Counted from the stretch's first letter, positions 1-11,494 are shown. The stretch is 64,000 nucleotides of DNA from Rattus norvegicus (GCF_036323735.1 NC_086029.1:51021357-51085356), one strand, 5' to 3'. The notes: a model not told the origin generated them from the letters alone. Numbers and translations are program-made.

Positions 1-758
1 TTTGGCTGTATAACCATTTCTTCCTTGCAGAGTTTAGAGAGGCACTGTGTAATCTAACCGAACATGTTAACACTCAGAAAAACATGGAAATAGTTACACC
101 ATATGTCCGAGGTCTTGACCGTAAATAAATTTGTATGAATTTATTGCTTTTAGAGTAAAGAAAAGTTTAAAAACAAAAACATGTATGTTTCACTGCTTTT
201 TGGCTTTCGTGGTAAAGTGCAAGGGAGGAGTCTAATTCAAATATACTTTATAAGTTTCCAAAGATACCAGAAGGATTTTGTTACATTAAGAATCCAAAAA
301 TCTTTTTCTGTGTAATGGCTTCCACAGTAGTAATATGTCTGGCTTTGTTTTCAGATGCATCATTAACTAGATGCTTAGGCATCAGATACACTTCAGCTTT
401 TTCCAGAAGGCACTAAAAAGCAATCAAAGATTTGAAGAGAGCTAGATATTCTAGATCTGCAGTAAAGCACCCGGGCAAGTGGAATGCTGTTTGTGACTAA
501 GTGACCATACTTTTCTGCTAGCAGTTTATATAAGGCATTTCCTACTGTGTTTTGTTCTATTACCATTAACCATGAGTGGCTTTGTTTGCTGTAACACTGC
601 TCTGAGATAAAATTTTATTTTAATAAGCCTGATGAACATTTATATAGGAAGCTTCTGGAAGGCTATAGAAGCTTTAGGAAAATGAGAGAAAGATTATATT
701 GTGGAACATTCTGCTTCTTTCAACAGGACTTCCCCAAATTTTATGTTATACTTGGACA

Positions 759-793
<35 letters not shown>

Positions 794-2163
794 CATTTAT
801 GTATATGTATCAGTTTTTATTTTAGAAATGGAGACTCATAACAGTTTTGAGTATTGGGTAAACACCTTTGATTCTATTGTAGTTAGCATGGTACTATGAT
901 GTCTTTTTCCTTCTTACTTTAGCTTGTAAGTAAGCCTTCCTCTTCTACTTCTCAGTGGTGAGTAATGTGTGTTAATGCAACATTATTTAGGATAATTTCA
1001 TACATTTTGGTTAGTGGTTATTGTACAGGTAAATAATGTTACATTTGCCAAGATCTCGTTAACCTAGAAAACTTAGGATTGTTGAGAATGCAAGGTCATT
1101 GCTCCTTTGAGAAAGTTAGCATGGTAATTTAGTTTTCTTTCCTCTTAACAAAAACAGAAAAGAAAAACTATATATACCACAGAGATCATGTTGGAGGAAG
1201 AATGGAGGGAGAAGGCTGTTAATTTCACTCAGGGTCTTTTTGTTTGTTTGTTTTTAATCTGTTATTCTTTTGTCTTTTTATGTGCCCAACATCATACTGA
1301 TTTGCCCCAATCCATTATTCAACTCTCTGGTCTTTAAATGCCTTTGCATCCAAAATTTTACCTTTGTAGTGCATCTGTTACAGCTCACCAAACTACATTG
1401 CTTAAAATCATACCTAAGGGTTGCCTGCATTGGAGGGCCTCCTTATGCTTCAAAAATGCTGTCTGTTCCTGAAAATTGTTTATCCATATTTTCTTTCTGC
1501 ACTGAGTACACGTAAAGTGTTTGGGAGGTCTTCATATTTGATATCAGAGATGGGAATTATCAACAAGTTAACACCCGTGTGGTAAGAACAGTTGTGACTT
1601 GTATCCTAACACCAGAATAGTGGGAAAGTATTTTAGATTTGAACAAAGTATGATTCTGACACGAGGAGATTGTCCTGTATATCTCAGTGGGCCAGAGTTA
1701 CCACATAGTTCTTTACACCTATGAGAAGGAAGCATAGAGGTAGACTAGAGGCTGTGATGACTTCAGGTTGGAATGACCTCATCACCTGGTGAAGGTACAT
1801 AGATGTTAAAAAACAAAACAAACAAAAAAGCCAGGATTTCTCATGCAGAGTTCCCAGGGATAACGTTGCATAGAAACATATTGATAGGATTAATAGAGCC
1901 TGTTATAAGGGTTTATAAACCATTGGCTCCAGAGACCTGAAGGAGATTTGGCTCCAATACTTTAAGCTACTAATTGTGTTTTCATTTTACCAAAAATTTT
2001 CACAAATACTTATTTGTGATCATTTTTTATCGACTATGGCTGTAGGAGTACACTTTAAAAAAAATCCATTAGATAGTCATTGTGCACAAGATATATATAG
2101 TATTGAATGTAGATATCTTCAAACTCCCATTAGAAGGACTATTTCAGTCTTTTTTCTTTTCAT
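1..2163. other. Nsun3 intron, non-repetitive stretch
   Basis: This stretch lies upstream of the Nsun3 terminal exon, so it is inferred to be intronic on the + strand. I see no long reading frame and no clear interspersed repeat apart from the GT microsatellite at 761-790. A splice-acceptor-like sequence followed by a short open frame occurs at 31-128 and is treated as a finding. The AT-rich composition is ordinary for an intron. Confidence 0.5.
761..790 (+). repeat. (GT)n microsatellite
   Basis: Fifteen uninterrupted GT units. The short frame running through it is an artefact of the repeat. Confidence 0.97.
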
Positions 2164-2906
2164 CTTTATTAACTTGAGTATTTCTTTTTTTTTTTTATTA
2201 ACTTGAGTATTTCTTATATACATTTCGAGGGTTATTCCCTTTCCCGGTTTCCGGGCAAACATCCCCCTCCCCCCTCCCCTTCCTTATGGGTGTTCCCCTC
2301 TCCATCCTCCCCCCATTGCCGTCCTCCCCCCAACAGTCTAGTTCACTGGGGGTTCAGTCTTAGCAGGACCCATGGCTTCCCCTTCCACTGGTGCTCTTAC
2401 TAGGATATTCATTGCTACCTATGAGGTCAGAGTCCAAGGTCAGTCCATGTATAGTCTTTAGGTAGTGGCTTAGTCCCTGGAAGCTCTGGTTGCTTGGCAT
2501 TGTTGTTCATATGGGGTCTCGAGCCCCTTCAAGCTCTTCCAGTTCTTTCTCTGATTCCTTCAACGGGGGTCCTATTCTCAGTTCAGTGGTTTGCTGCTGG
2601 CATTCGCCTCTGTATTTGCTGTATTCTGGCTGTGTCTCTCAGGAGAGATCTACATCCGGCTCCTGTCGGTCTGCACTTCTTTGCTTCATCCATCTTGTCT
2701 AATTGGGTGGCTGTATATGTATGGGCCACATGTGGGGCAGGCTCTGAATGGGTGTTCCTTCAGTCTCTGTTTTAATCTTTGCCTTTCTATTCCCTGCCAG
2801 GGGTATTCTTGTTCCCCTTTTAAAGAAGGAGTGAAGCATTCACATTTTGATCATCTGTCTTGAGTTTCATTTGTTTTAGGCATCTAGGGTAATTCAAGCA
2901 TTTGGG
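2164..2906 (-). other. L1 3'UTR with polypurine tract and duplicated tail
   Basis: This covers the L1 3'UTR from the ORF2 stop to the tail. The + strand shows the C-rich complement of the L1 polypurine tract near 2262-2340, and the characteristic L1 terminal sequence at 2197-2217. That terminal sequence is repeated at about 2166-2186, with a T-run between the two copies. Confidence 0.85.
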
Positions 2907-5900
2907 CTAATAGCCACTTATCAATGAGTGCATACCATGTGTGTCTTTCTGTGATTGGGTTAGCTCACTCAGGATGATATTTTCCAGTTCCAACCATTTG
3001 CCTACGAATTTCATAAAGTCATTGTTTTTGATAGCTGAGTAATATTCCATTGTGTAGATGTACCACATTTTCTGTATCCATTCCTCTGTTGAAGGGCATC
3101 TGGGTTCTTTCCAGCTTCTGGCTATTATAAATAAGGCTGCGATGAACATAGTGGAGCACGTGTCTTTTTTATATGTTGGGGCATCTTTTGGGTATATGCC
3201 CAAGAGAGGTATAGCTGGATCCTCAGGCAGTTCAATGTCCAATTTTCTGAGGAACCTCCAGACTGATTTCCAGAATGGTTGTATCAGTCTGCAACCCCAC
3301 CAACAACGGAGGAGTGTTCCTCTTTCTCCACATCCTCGCCAGCATCTGCTGTCACCTGAGTTTTTGATCTTAGCCATTCTCACTGGTGTGAGGTGAAATC
3401 TCAGGGTTGTTTTGATTTGCATTTCCCTTATGACTAAAGATGTTGAACATTTCTTTAGATGTTTCTCAGCCATTCGGCATTCCTCAGCTGTGAATTCTTT
3501 GTTTAGCTCTGAGCCCCATTTTTTAATAGGGTTATTTGTCTCCCTGCGGTCTAACTTCTTGAGTTCTTTGTATATTTTGGATATAAGGCCTCTATCTGTT
3601 GTAGGATTGGTAAAGATCTTTTCCCAATCTGTTGGTTGCCGTTTTGTCCTAACCACAGTGTCCTTTGCCTTACAGAAGCTTTGCAGTTTTATGAGATCCC
3701 ATTTGTTGATTCTTGATCTTAGAGCATAAGCCATTGGTGTTTTGTTCAGGAAATTTTTTCCAGTGCCCATGTGTTCCAGATGCTTCCCTAGTTTTTCTTC
3801 TATTAGTTTGAGTGTGTCTGGTTTGATGTGGAGGTCCTTGATCCACTTGGACTTAAGCTTTGTACAGGGTGATAAGCATGCATCAATCTGCATTCTTCTA
3901 CATGTTGACCTCCAGTTGAACCAGCACCATTTGCTGAAAATGCTATCTTTTTTCCATTTGATGGTTTTGGCTCCTTTGTCAAAAATCAAGTGACCATAGG
4001 TGTGTGGGTTCATTTCTGGGTCTTCAATTCTATTCCATTGGTCTATCTGCCTGTCTCTGTACCAATACCATGCAGTTTTTATCACTATTGCTCTGTAATA
4101 CTGCTTGAGTTCAGGGATAGTGATTCCCCCTGAAGTCCTTTTATTGTTGAGGATAGTTTTAGCTATCCTGGGTTTTTTGTTATTCCAGATGAATTTGCAA
4201 ATCGTTCTGTCTAACTCTTTGAAGAATTGGATTGGTATTTTGATGGGGATTGCTTTGAATCCGTAGATGGCTTTTGGTAAAATGGCCATTTTTACTATAT
4301 TAATCCTGCCTATCCATGAGCATGGGAGATCTTTCCATCTTCTGAGGACTTCTTCAATTTCTTTCTTCAGAGTCTTGAAGTTCTTATTGTACACATCTTT
4401 TACTTGCTTGGTTAAAGTCACACCGAGGTACTTTATATTATTTGGGTCTATTATGAAGGGTGTCGTTTCCCTAATTTCTTTCTCGGCTTGTTTCTCTTTT
4501 GTGTAGAGGAAGGCTACTGATTTTTTTGAGTTAATTTTATACCCAGCCACTTTGTAGTTCTCTGGTGGAACTTTTGGGATCACTTAAATATACTATCATA
4601 TCATCTGCAAAAAGTGATATTTTGACTTCTTCTTTTCCGATCTGTATCCCCTTGACCTCCTTTTGTTGTCTGACTGCTCTGGCTAGAACTTCAAGAACTA
4701 TATTGAATAAGTAGGGAGAGAGTGGGCAGCCTTGTCTAGTCCCTGATTTTAGTGGGATTGCTTCAAGTTTCTCTCTATTTAGTTTAATGTTAGCCACTGG
4801 TTTGCTGTATATGGCTTTTACTATGTTCAGGTATGGGCCTTGAATTCCTATTCTTTCCAGGACTTTTATCATGAAGGGGTGTTGAATTTTGTCAAATGCT
4901 TTCTCAGCATCTAATGAAATGATCATGTGGTTTTGTTCTTTCAGTTTGTTTATATAATGGATCACGTTGATGGTTTTCCGTATATTAAACCATCCCTGCA
5001 TGCCTGGGATGAAGCCTACTTGATCATGGTGAATGATTGTTTTGATGTGCTCTTGGATTCGGTTTGCCAGAATTTTATTGAGTATTTTTGCGTCGATATT
5101 CATAAGGGAAATTGGTCTGAAGTTCTCTTTCTTTGTTGGGTCTTTGTGTGGTTTAGGTATAAGAGTAATTGTGGCTTCATAGAAGGAGTTCGGGAGTGCT
5201 CCATCTGTTTCAATTTTGTGGAATAGTTTGGATAATATTGGTATGAGGTCTTCTATGAAGGTCTGATAGAATTCTGCACTAAACCCGTCTGGACCTGGGC
5301 TCTTTTTGGTTGGGAGACCTTTAATGACTGCTTCTATTTCCTTAGGAGTTATGGGGTTAACTGGTTTATCTGTTCCTGATTTAACTTCGGTACGTGTTAT
5401 CTGTCTGGGAAATTGTCCATTTCCTGCAGATTTTCAAGTTTTGTTGAATATAGGCTTTTATAGCAAGACCTGATGATTTTTTGAATTTCCTCTGAATCTG
5501 TAGTTATGTCTCCCTTTTCATTTCTGATTTTGTTAATTTGGACACACTCTCTGTGTCCTCTGGTTAGTCTGGCTAAGGGTTTATCTATCTTGTTGATTTT
5601 CTCAAAGAACCAACTTTTGGTTCTGTTGATTCTTTCTATGGTCCTTTTTGTTTCTACTTGGTTGATTTCAGCTCTGAGTTTGATTATTTCCTGTCTTCTA
5701 CTCCTCCTGGGTGTATTTACTTCTTTTTGTTCTAGAGCTTTTACGTGTTTTGTCAAGCTGCTGATATATGCTCTCTCCTGTTTCTCTCTACAGGCACTCA
5801 GAGCTGTGAGTTTTCCTCTTAGCACAGGTTTAATTTTGTCCCATATGATTGGGTATGTTGTACATTCATTTTCATTAACGTCTGTGAAGTGTTTAATTTC

Positions 5901-6729
5901 TTTAATTCTTCCTTGACCAGGTTGTCATTGTTCAACTTTCGTGTATATGTGGGCATTCTTTCCTCATTGTTATTGAAGATCAGTTTTATCCTGTGGTGGT
6001 CTGATAGGACGCATGGGATTATTTCTATCTTTCTGTATCTGTTGTGGCGTGTTTTATGACCGATTCTATCATCAATTTTGGAGGAAAATATGATGAGGTG
6101 TGAGAAGAAGGTATATCCTTTTAATTTAGGACAGAATGTTCTGTTAAGTCCATTTGGTTCATGACTACTGTTAGTCTGTCTATGTCTCTGTTTAATTTCT
6201 GTTTCCCTGATCTGTCCATTGATGAGAGTGGGGTGTTGAAATCTCCTACTATTATTGTGTGAGGTGCAATGTGTGCTTTGAGTTCTAGTAAGGTTTCTTT
6301 TATGTATGTAGGTGCCCTTGTATTTGGAGAAATTTTATTTAGGGTTGAGAGTTCATCTTGGTGGATTTTTCCCTTGATGAATGTGAAATGTCCTTCCTTA
6401 TCTTTTTTGATGACTTTTCATTGAAAATTGATTTTATTCAATATTAGAATGGCTACTCCAGCTTGCTTCTTCAGATCATTTGCTTGGAAAGTTGTTTTCC
6501 AGCTTTTTACTCAGAGGTAGTATCTGTCTTTGTCTCTGAGGTGTGTTTCCTGTAGGCAGCAAAATGCTGGGTCCTCGTTGCGTATCCAGTTTGTTAATCT
6601 GTATCCTTTTATTGGGGAATTGAGTCCATTGATTTTGAGAGATATTAAGGAATAGTGATTGTTGCTTCCTGTTATCTTCGTATTTGGAGGTGAGATTATG
6701 TTTGTGTGCTTGTCTTCTCTTCGTTGCAA
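2907..6729 (-). pseudogene. L1 ORF2 (endonuclease/reverse transcriptase), broken
   Basis: ORF2 encodes the L1 endonuclease, reverse transcriptase and C-terminal cysteine-rich region that carry out target-primed reverse transcription. An ORF2-like start (M-Q-R-R-E-D) is near 6729 and is followed by endonuclease-type sequence containing INGLNSP and CCLQETH. The RT palm is visible in the frame 5103-4537, with RQGCPLSPYLFN and the catalytic FADD (codons 4600-4611). Just after FADD a short deletion shifts the frame. The remaining RT thumb and C-terminal part then read open for 558 codons (4583-2907), ending with the usual L1 C-terminus. Between about 5830 and 6470 the frame is lost by indels. It cannot encode a whole protein. 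The family assignment is certain; each break is what I read here. Confidence 0.93.
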
Positions 6730-7251
6730 AACGACTAGTTTCTTGCTTTTTCCAGGGTGTAGCTTGCCTCCTTGTGTTCGGCTTTACCATTTCTTATCCT
6801 TTCTAGGGCTGGGATTTTAGAAAGATAATGTGTCAATTTGTTTTTTTTTCATGGAATATCTTGGTTTCTCCTTCAATGTTAAGAGTTTTGCTGGATACAG
6901 TATCCTGGGCTGGCATTTCTGTTCCCTTAGGGTCTGTATGATATCTATCCAGGATCTTCTGGGTTTCATAGTGTCTGGTCAGAAGTCTGGTGTAATTCTG
7001 ATAGGTCTGCCTTTATATGTTACTTGACCTTTTTCTCTTACTGTTTTTAATAATATTTCTTTGTTTGGTGTATTTGGTGTTTTGACTATTATGTGACTGG
7101 AGGACTTTCTTTTCTGGTCCGATGTATTTGGAGTTCTGTAGGCTCCATATAAGTTTATGGGCATCTCTTAAGGTTAGGGAAGTTTTCATCTATTATTTTG
7201 TTGAAGATATATACTGGTCCTTTGAGTTGGGAGTCTTCACTCTCTTCTATA

Positions 7252-7257
7252 CCTATT
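7252..7257 (+). repeat. Left target-site duplication of solo LTR
   Basis: CCTATT, repeated exactly at 7676-7681. Confidence 0.92.
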
Positions 7258-7675
7258 TGTCGCGTGCCCAATGTCCCGCCAGCAAGAACGACGCGCGGCA
7301 ACAGGATTCTTCTGCGAACAAGCCTTTACTGTGTTACAGCTCTTCTTAGTGTTACAGCTCTCTTGAACAGGGACCCCGAGCAGCAAAATCGCTCGGCTTA
7401 TATAGACAATAGTATGCTAATTATCTCTCAGGGATTGGTGGGGCTTGGATCACCCCATACTTGTCCTCCAGGGATTGGCGGAGAATGAATCACCTCTTTA
7501 GCATATTAATGGTCAACTAACACCTGGTGCATAAACAGCACATGTGCAGTACCGCTGTTCACCACTAGAGGGAGCCCTAGCAAGGGGACAAGCCTGCACA
7601 TGCGCAGTAAGTCGTTTATATCCAGACAAGGCTGGATGTCGGCGCTATCTTTGTTTCGCCGCGCCGCTCTCTACA
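7258..7675 (-). mobile_element. Solo LTR of an ERV-K (class II) endogenous retrovirus
   Basis: On the minus strand the 418-bp element starts TGTAGAGAGCGG and ends CACGCGACA, so it has TG...CA ends. It is flanked by a perfect 6-bp duplication CCTATT (7252-7257 and 7676-7681), and 6 bp is the ERV-K/IAP-type duplication length. The uninterrupted L1 sequence at the same position in the copy near 35985-35996 shows the empty site. A TATA box (TATATAAG, 7397-7404) and an AGTAAA signal (7325-7330) sit in the expected U3-R order. There is no internal retroviral sequence, so it is a solo LTR left by LTR-LTR recombination. The subfamily name is not certain; GC-rich ends suggest an IAP-like group. Confidence 0.92.
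7397..7404 (-). promoter_or_regulatory. LTR TATA box
   Basis: TATATAAG on the minus strand, inside the solo LTR and about 70 bp upstream of its AGTAAA polyadenylation signal. It could start transcription antisense to Nsun3, the same direction as the host L1. Confidence 0.6.
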
Positions 7676-7681
7676 CCTATT
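7676..7681 (+). repeat. Right target-site duplication of solo LTR
   Basis: CCTATT, identical to 7252-7257, after which L1 ORF1 sequence resumes. Confidence 0.92.
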
Positions 7682-8229
7682 ATCCTTAGGTTTGATGTTT
7701 TCATGGTGTCCTGGATTTTCTGTATGTTTTGGACCAGTAGCTTTTTCCGTTTTACATTATCTTTGACAGTTGTGTCGACGATTTCTATGGATTCTTCTGC
7801 TTCTGATATTCTCTCTTCTATCTCTTGGATTCTGTTGGTGATGCTTGTATCTACAGCTCCTTGTCTCTTCCTTTGGTTTTCTATATCCAGGGTTGTCTCC
7901 CTTTGTGCTTTCTTTATTGCTTCCATTTCCATTTTTAATTCCTTCACCTGTTTGATTGTGTTTTCCTGTAAATATTTCAGGGATTTTCGTGTTTCCTCTC
8001 TATAGGCTTCTATTTGTTTATTTGTGTTTTCCTGCATTTCTCTAAGGGAGTTCTTTATGTCTTTCTTGAAGTTCTCCATCATCGTGATCAAATGTGATTT
8101 TAAATCTAGATCTTGCTTTATTGGCATGTTTGGATATTCAGTTTTTGCTTTTGTGGGAGAATTGGGCTCTGATGATGCCATGCAGTCTTGGTTTCTCTTG
8201 ATTGGGTTCCTGCGCTTGCCTCTCACCAC

Positions 8230-9131
8230 CAGGTTGTCTCTGGTGTTACCTTGTTCTGCTATTTTTGACGGTGGCTTGTCTGTCTGATAGGCCTGTGTGT
8301 CAGGAGTGCTGTAGACCTGTTTTCCTGTTTTCTTTTGCCAGTTATGGGAACTGAGTGTTCTGCTTTCAGGCGTGTAGTCATTTCTGTCTACCGCTTTTCA
8401 GCTGTTCCTGTGGGCATGTGTCCTGCGTCCACCAGGCAGGTCACTTGTAGCAGAAAAGTTGGTCTTATCTCTGGTCTCGGGCCTGAAGTAGCTCCTTGGG
8501 GCTGTGTTTCAGCTTTCCATGAGGGTAGCCACTAGAAGGTCCTGCCCCACCTTCTCCCGGGTCCTTGTGCACAGGGGCCCCACATGGTGCTAGGTGTTTT
8601 CCTCTAGATTTAGAAATGTGGGCAGAGTAATCTCTGGCTTCCCAGGTGTGTCTCCCCCTCTGAAGGTTTAGCTCTTCCTCCCACGGGATTTGGGTGCTGG
8701 GAGCTGTTTGACCTCATCCCTTCAGATCTGGGCTCAGTCTGGACCGCACCGCTCCTGCAGCTTGAGTGCCCCTATCTTCCTGTTCCCAGAGGCCCTATAC
8801 AGTTTCCTCTTGGGCAGGGATGTGGGCAAGAGTGGGCAGTTGCGGTGGTCTCTCTTGCCCTGCAGTCTCAGGAGTGCCCACCTGTCTGGACGATGAGCTC
8901 TCTTTCCCACGGGCTTTGGGAGCAGGGAGCTGTGGGCTGGGATCAGCGAGGTTCGGTCTCCAGCTGAAACTGGAAGTTTCTGTCTCCAGAGGAATTTTGC
9001 CTTTGTGTGTCCTGAGTGCACTAGGCAGGTCTCTTGGAGCAGAAAAGTTGGTTGTACCTCTGGTGTGGGGCCTGAAGTTGCTCCTTGGGGCTGTGTTTCA
9101 GCTCTCCGTGAGGGCAGCAAGTAGAAGGGCC
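8230..9131 (-). promoter_or_regulatory. L1 5'UTR / internal promoter region
   Basis: This is GC-richer sequence upstream of L1 ORF1. A block at about 8416-8545 (around CAGAAAAGTTGG) recurs at about 9005-9131 with a 589-bp offset, so the region holds roughly one and a half promoter repeat units. The 5'UTR of the L1 at 36513-37248 matches the first unit. Long frames on both strands here are incidental. Confidence 0.75.
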
Positions 9132-9619
9132 TTAGAGACTTTTTAATGGGTATTTCTACACTGTAGAATGTGTATCTATCACACATCTGCTTGGTCCAGT
9201 TGTTATTTAATCTTAAAGTTACATTTCCCACAGTGGTACACCATGGCACAGTGTACTTGAGTGACAGGTGACAGACAGGCTGCACATCTGCCAGAGACAC
9301 TGATAGGACTGGGTTAGACCTCACTCCATGATTGCAGAACTTCTTTTCCTGTTGCTTACATGTGCTTTCTCTGTAACTCTGTATCTAATTTTTTCCAATA
9401 ATAATATCAGATAAATTTTATTAGTGTATCCTCTCCAATATTGGGTTTCAATTCAATAATCTCATTAAAGAGTCCATTTCCAAACTCAGTTCCATGGAAA
9501 AACACTGTGTGTTTACACACCTACACACCCCTGTAAAATGGACTCAGTCTGTTCATTGGCCTAGTCAGCTTTCCATAGACAGTCTCCCTGAGACAATTTT
9601 GAGAATATGTTATTTGTGA
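9132..9619. other. Intronic sequence, no feature recognised
   Basis: Non-coding sequence between two L1 copies. I see no gene and no clear repeat. Confidence 0.4.

Positions 9620-9702
<83 letters not shown>
9620..9702 (+). repeat. Compound (AAC)n(AC)n microsatellite
   Basis: About twelve AAC units pass directly into about twenty-four AC units (transition near 9655). It lies directly against the 5'-truncated end of the next L1. Confidence 0.97.
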
Positions 9703-9704
<2 letters not shown>

Positions 9705-9710
9705 CGGTCT

Positions 9711-11121
9711 CTTATTTTTTGATAAATTTTTAAAAGTTCTTCTCTCCAGAGAACCAATTAATCCTATTAAACAATGGGATACAGAGCTAAACAAAGAATT
9801 CTCTACTGAGGAATATTGAATGGCTGAGAAATAACTAAAGAAATATTCAACATCCTTAGTTATCAGGGAAGTGCAAATCAAAACAACCCTGAGATTCCAC
9901 CTCACACCACTCAGAATAGCTGAGATCAAAAACTCAGGTGACAGCAGATGCTGGTGAGAATGTGGAGGAAGAGAAACACTCCTCCATTGTTGGTGGGATT
10001 GTAGGCTGTTACAATTACTCTGGAAATCATTCTGGAGATTCCTCAGAAAATTGGACATAGTGCTACCTGAGGATCCAGCTATACCACTCCTGGGCATATA
10101 CCCAAAAGAACCTCTAGCATGTAAAAAGGATACTTGGTCCACTATGTTCATAGCAGCCTTATTTATAGAAGTCAGAAACTGGGAAGAACCCAGATGTACT
10201 TCAACAGAACAATGAATACAGAAAATGTGGTACATTTACAACATGGAGTACTACTCACCTATTAAAAACGATGACTTCGTGAAATTCTTAGGCAATAGGA
10301 TGGAACTAGAAAGTATCATCCTGAGTGGGTTAACCCAGTCACAAAAGAACACACATGGTTTCACTGATAAGTGGATATTAGCCCAAAAGCTCAGAATACC
10401 CAAGATACAATCAACAGATCATCTGAAGCTCAAGAAGAAGGAAGACCAAAATGTGGATGCTTCACTCCTTCTTAGAAAGAGGAACAAAATACTCACAGGA
10501 GAAAATACAGGGACAAAGAGTGAAACAGAGACTGAAGGAAAGGTCATCCAGAGACTGCCACACCTGGGGATTTATCCCTTATGTAGGCATCAAACCCAGT
10601 CACTATTCCTGATGTCAAGAAGTGCTTGCTGACAGGAGCCTGATATGGATGTCTCCTGAGAGGCTGTGCCAAAGCCCTACTGATACAGATGAGGATGCTT
10701 GCAGCTAACCATCAGACTGAGTATGGGGACCCTAATGGAGGAGTTAGAGAAAGGACTGAAGGAGCTCAAGGAGTTTGCAATCCAATAGGAAGAACAATAA
10801 TATCAAGCAACAAGAACACCCAGGGCTCCCAGGAACTAAAGCACCAACCGAAGAGTTCATATGGAGGGACCCATGGCTCCAGTGGCATATGTAGTAGAGG
10901 ATGGCATTGTCTGGCATCAATAGGAGGAGAAACCCTTGGTCCTGTGAAGCCTCAATGCCCCAGTGTAGGGGAAGGGCAGGGTGTTGAGGTAGGAGTGAGT
11001 GGGTGGGAGTGGGAGCTTCCTCACAGAAGCAGGGGAAGTGGTGGAAAGGGGATGTGAGAGGGGCAAAAGGGGGCAACATTGAAATGTAAATAAATAAAAT
11101 ATCTAATAAAAAAAGAAAAAA
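9711..11121 (+). mobile_element. 5'-truncated older L1 (Lx-like), 3' end
   Basis: The element begins within ORF2 (N-P-I-K-Q-W-D type sequence near 9757). It continues through the conserved C-terminal block of ORF2 (W-Y-I-Y-N-M-E-Y-Y-S-P near 10228) and a long 3'UTR, and ends with an AATAAA-rich terminus and A-tail at about 11085-11121. Stops interrupt the ORF2 part (for example at about 9818). The tail form and the divergence from the L1 at 2164-9131 point to an older Lx-type subfamily. The ORF2-derived frame 10225-10632 is a remnant and not a gene. Confidence 0.9.
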
Positions 11122-11224
11122 TTCTTCTCTAATATATTACATCTCAACTGCAGTTTCCCCTCTTTCCTCTGAGAGATGTGGACAAAAGGGAAATATTTTA
11201 AATTATTTTGAGACTAATATAATG

Positions 11225-11269
<45 letters not shown>

Positions 11270-11484
11270 GACTAATATAATGACATTATCCCTTCCCTTT
11301 TCTTCCCATAGCCCTACCTTGCTCTCTTTCAAATACAAGGCCTCTTTCTTTAGTTGTTTTTATATATCTCTATGTTCCTAAATTTAAAACATAACCTGTT
11401 CAGACTATACAGTGTTATTTGTTTATGTTTGTTTTCAGGGCAGAACATTTGTTATTGGATATAGTGTATTTTTTTCCCCTGGAG
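11122..11484. other. Intronic sequence with a (TA)n tract
   Basis: AT-rich non-coding sequence. An (TA)n microsatellite occupies 11227-11266; nothing else is recognised. Confidence 0.5.
11227..11266 (+). repeat. (TA)n microsatellite
   Basis: About twenty uninterrupted TA units. Confidence 0.95.
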
Positions 11485-11494
11485 CTTTTTGAAA

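Larger units (their letters stand above)
6735..8229 (-). pseudogene. L1 ORF1 (RNA-binding chaperone), split by an LTR
   Basis: ORF1 encodes the L1 trimeric RNA-binding protein: a coiled coil, then an RRM, then a C-terminal domain. The amino-terminal 185 codons or so (8229-7676) are open, begin M-V-R-G-K-R-R-N-P, and contain the heptad-rich coiled coil. The frame then runs into the LTR at 7675 and resumes beyond 7252 as the RRM/CTD part, which carries its own frame damage. Compared with the intact ORF1 at 35457-36512 the sequence is similar throughout, so the two copies are from related L1 subfamilies. Confidence 0.9.
2164..9131 (-). mobile_element. Nearly full-length rat-type LINE-1 (L1)
   Basis: This is an autonomous non-LTR retrotransposon on the minus strand. 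From 5' to 3' it has a 5'UTR/promoter (about 9131-8230), ORF1 (8229 to about 6735, broken by an LTR), ORF2 (from 6729 down to 2907) and a 3'UTR with the G-rich (here C-rich) tract typical of rodent L1, ending in an A-tail (T-run on the + strand). Without the inserted LTR it is about 6.55 kb, close to full length for a rodent L1. ORF2 has several frameshifts and stops, so the copy is dead. The ORF1 amino terminus resembles the rat rather than the mouse version. The 3' end is duplicated (2164-2217). I could not find a convincing target-site duplication, so the 5' limit is approximate. Confidence 0.95.

Noticed and set aside
3058..3993. Series of + strand frames of 80-110 codons opposite ORF2
   Set aside because: They are antisense shadows of L1 ORF2; the same shadow frame recurs at 41823-42146 in another L1 copy.
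2907..4583. 558-codon open frame on the minus strand as a host gene
   Set aside because: It is the C-terminal part of L1 ORF2 and lies inside a damaged L1.
9110..9135. 'tagaagg' as a target-site duplication of the large L1 (left copy near 2134)
   Set aside because: The same word is present inside the L1 5'UTR repeat unit (near 8535), so the match is L1 sequence and not a duplication.
9521..10235. Minus-strand frame of 224 codons with valine/cysteine runs
   Set aside because: It is the antisense of L1 ORF2 joined to the AAC/AC microsatellite.
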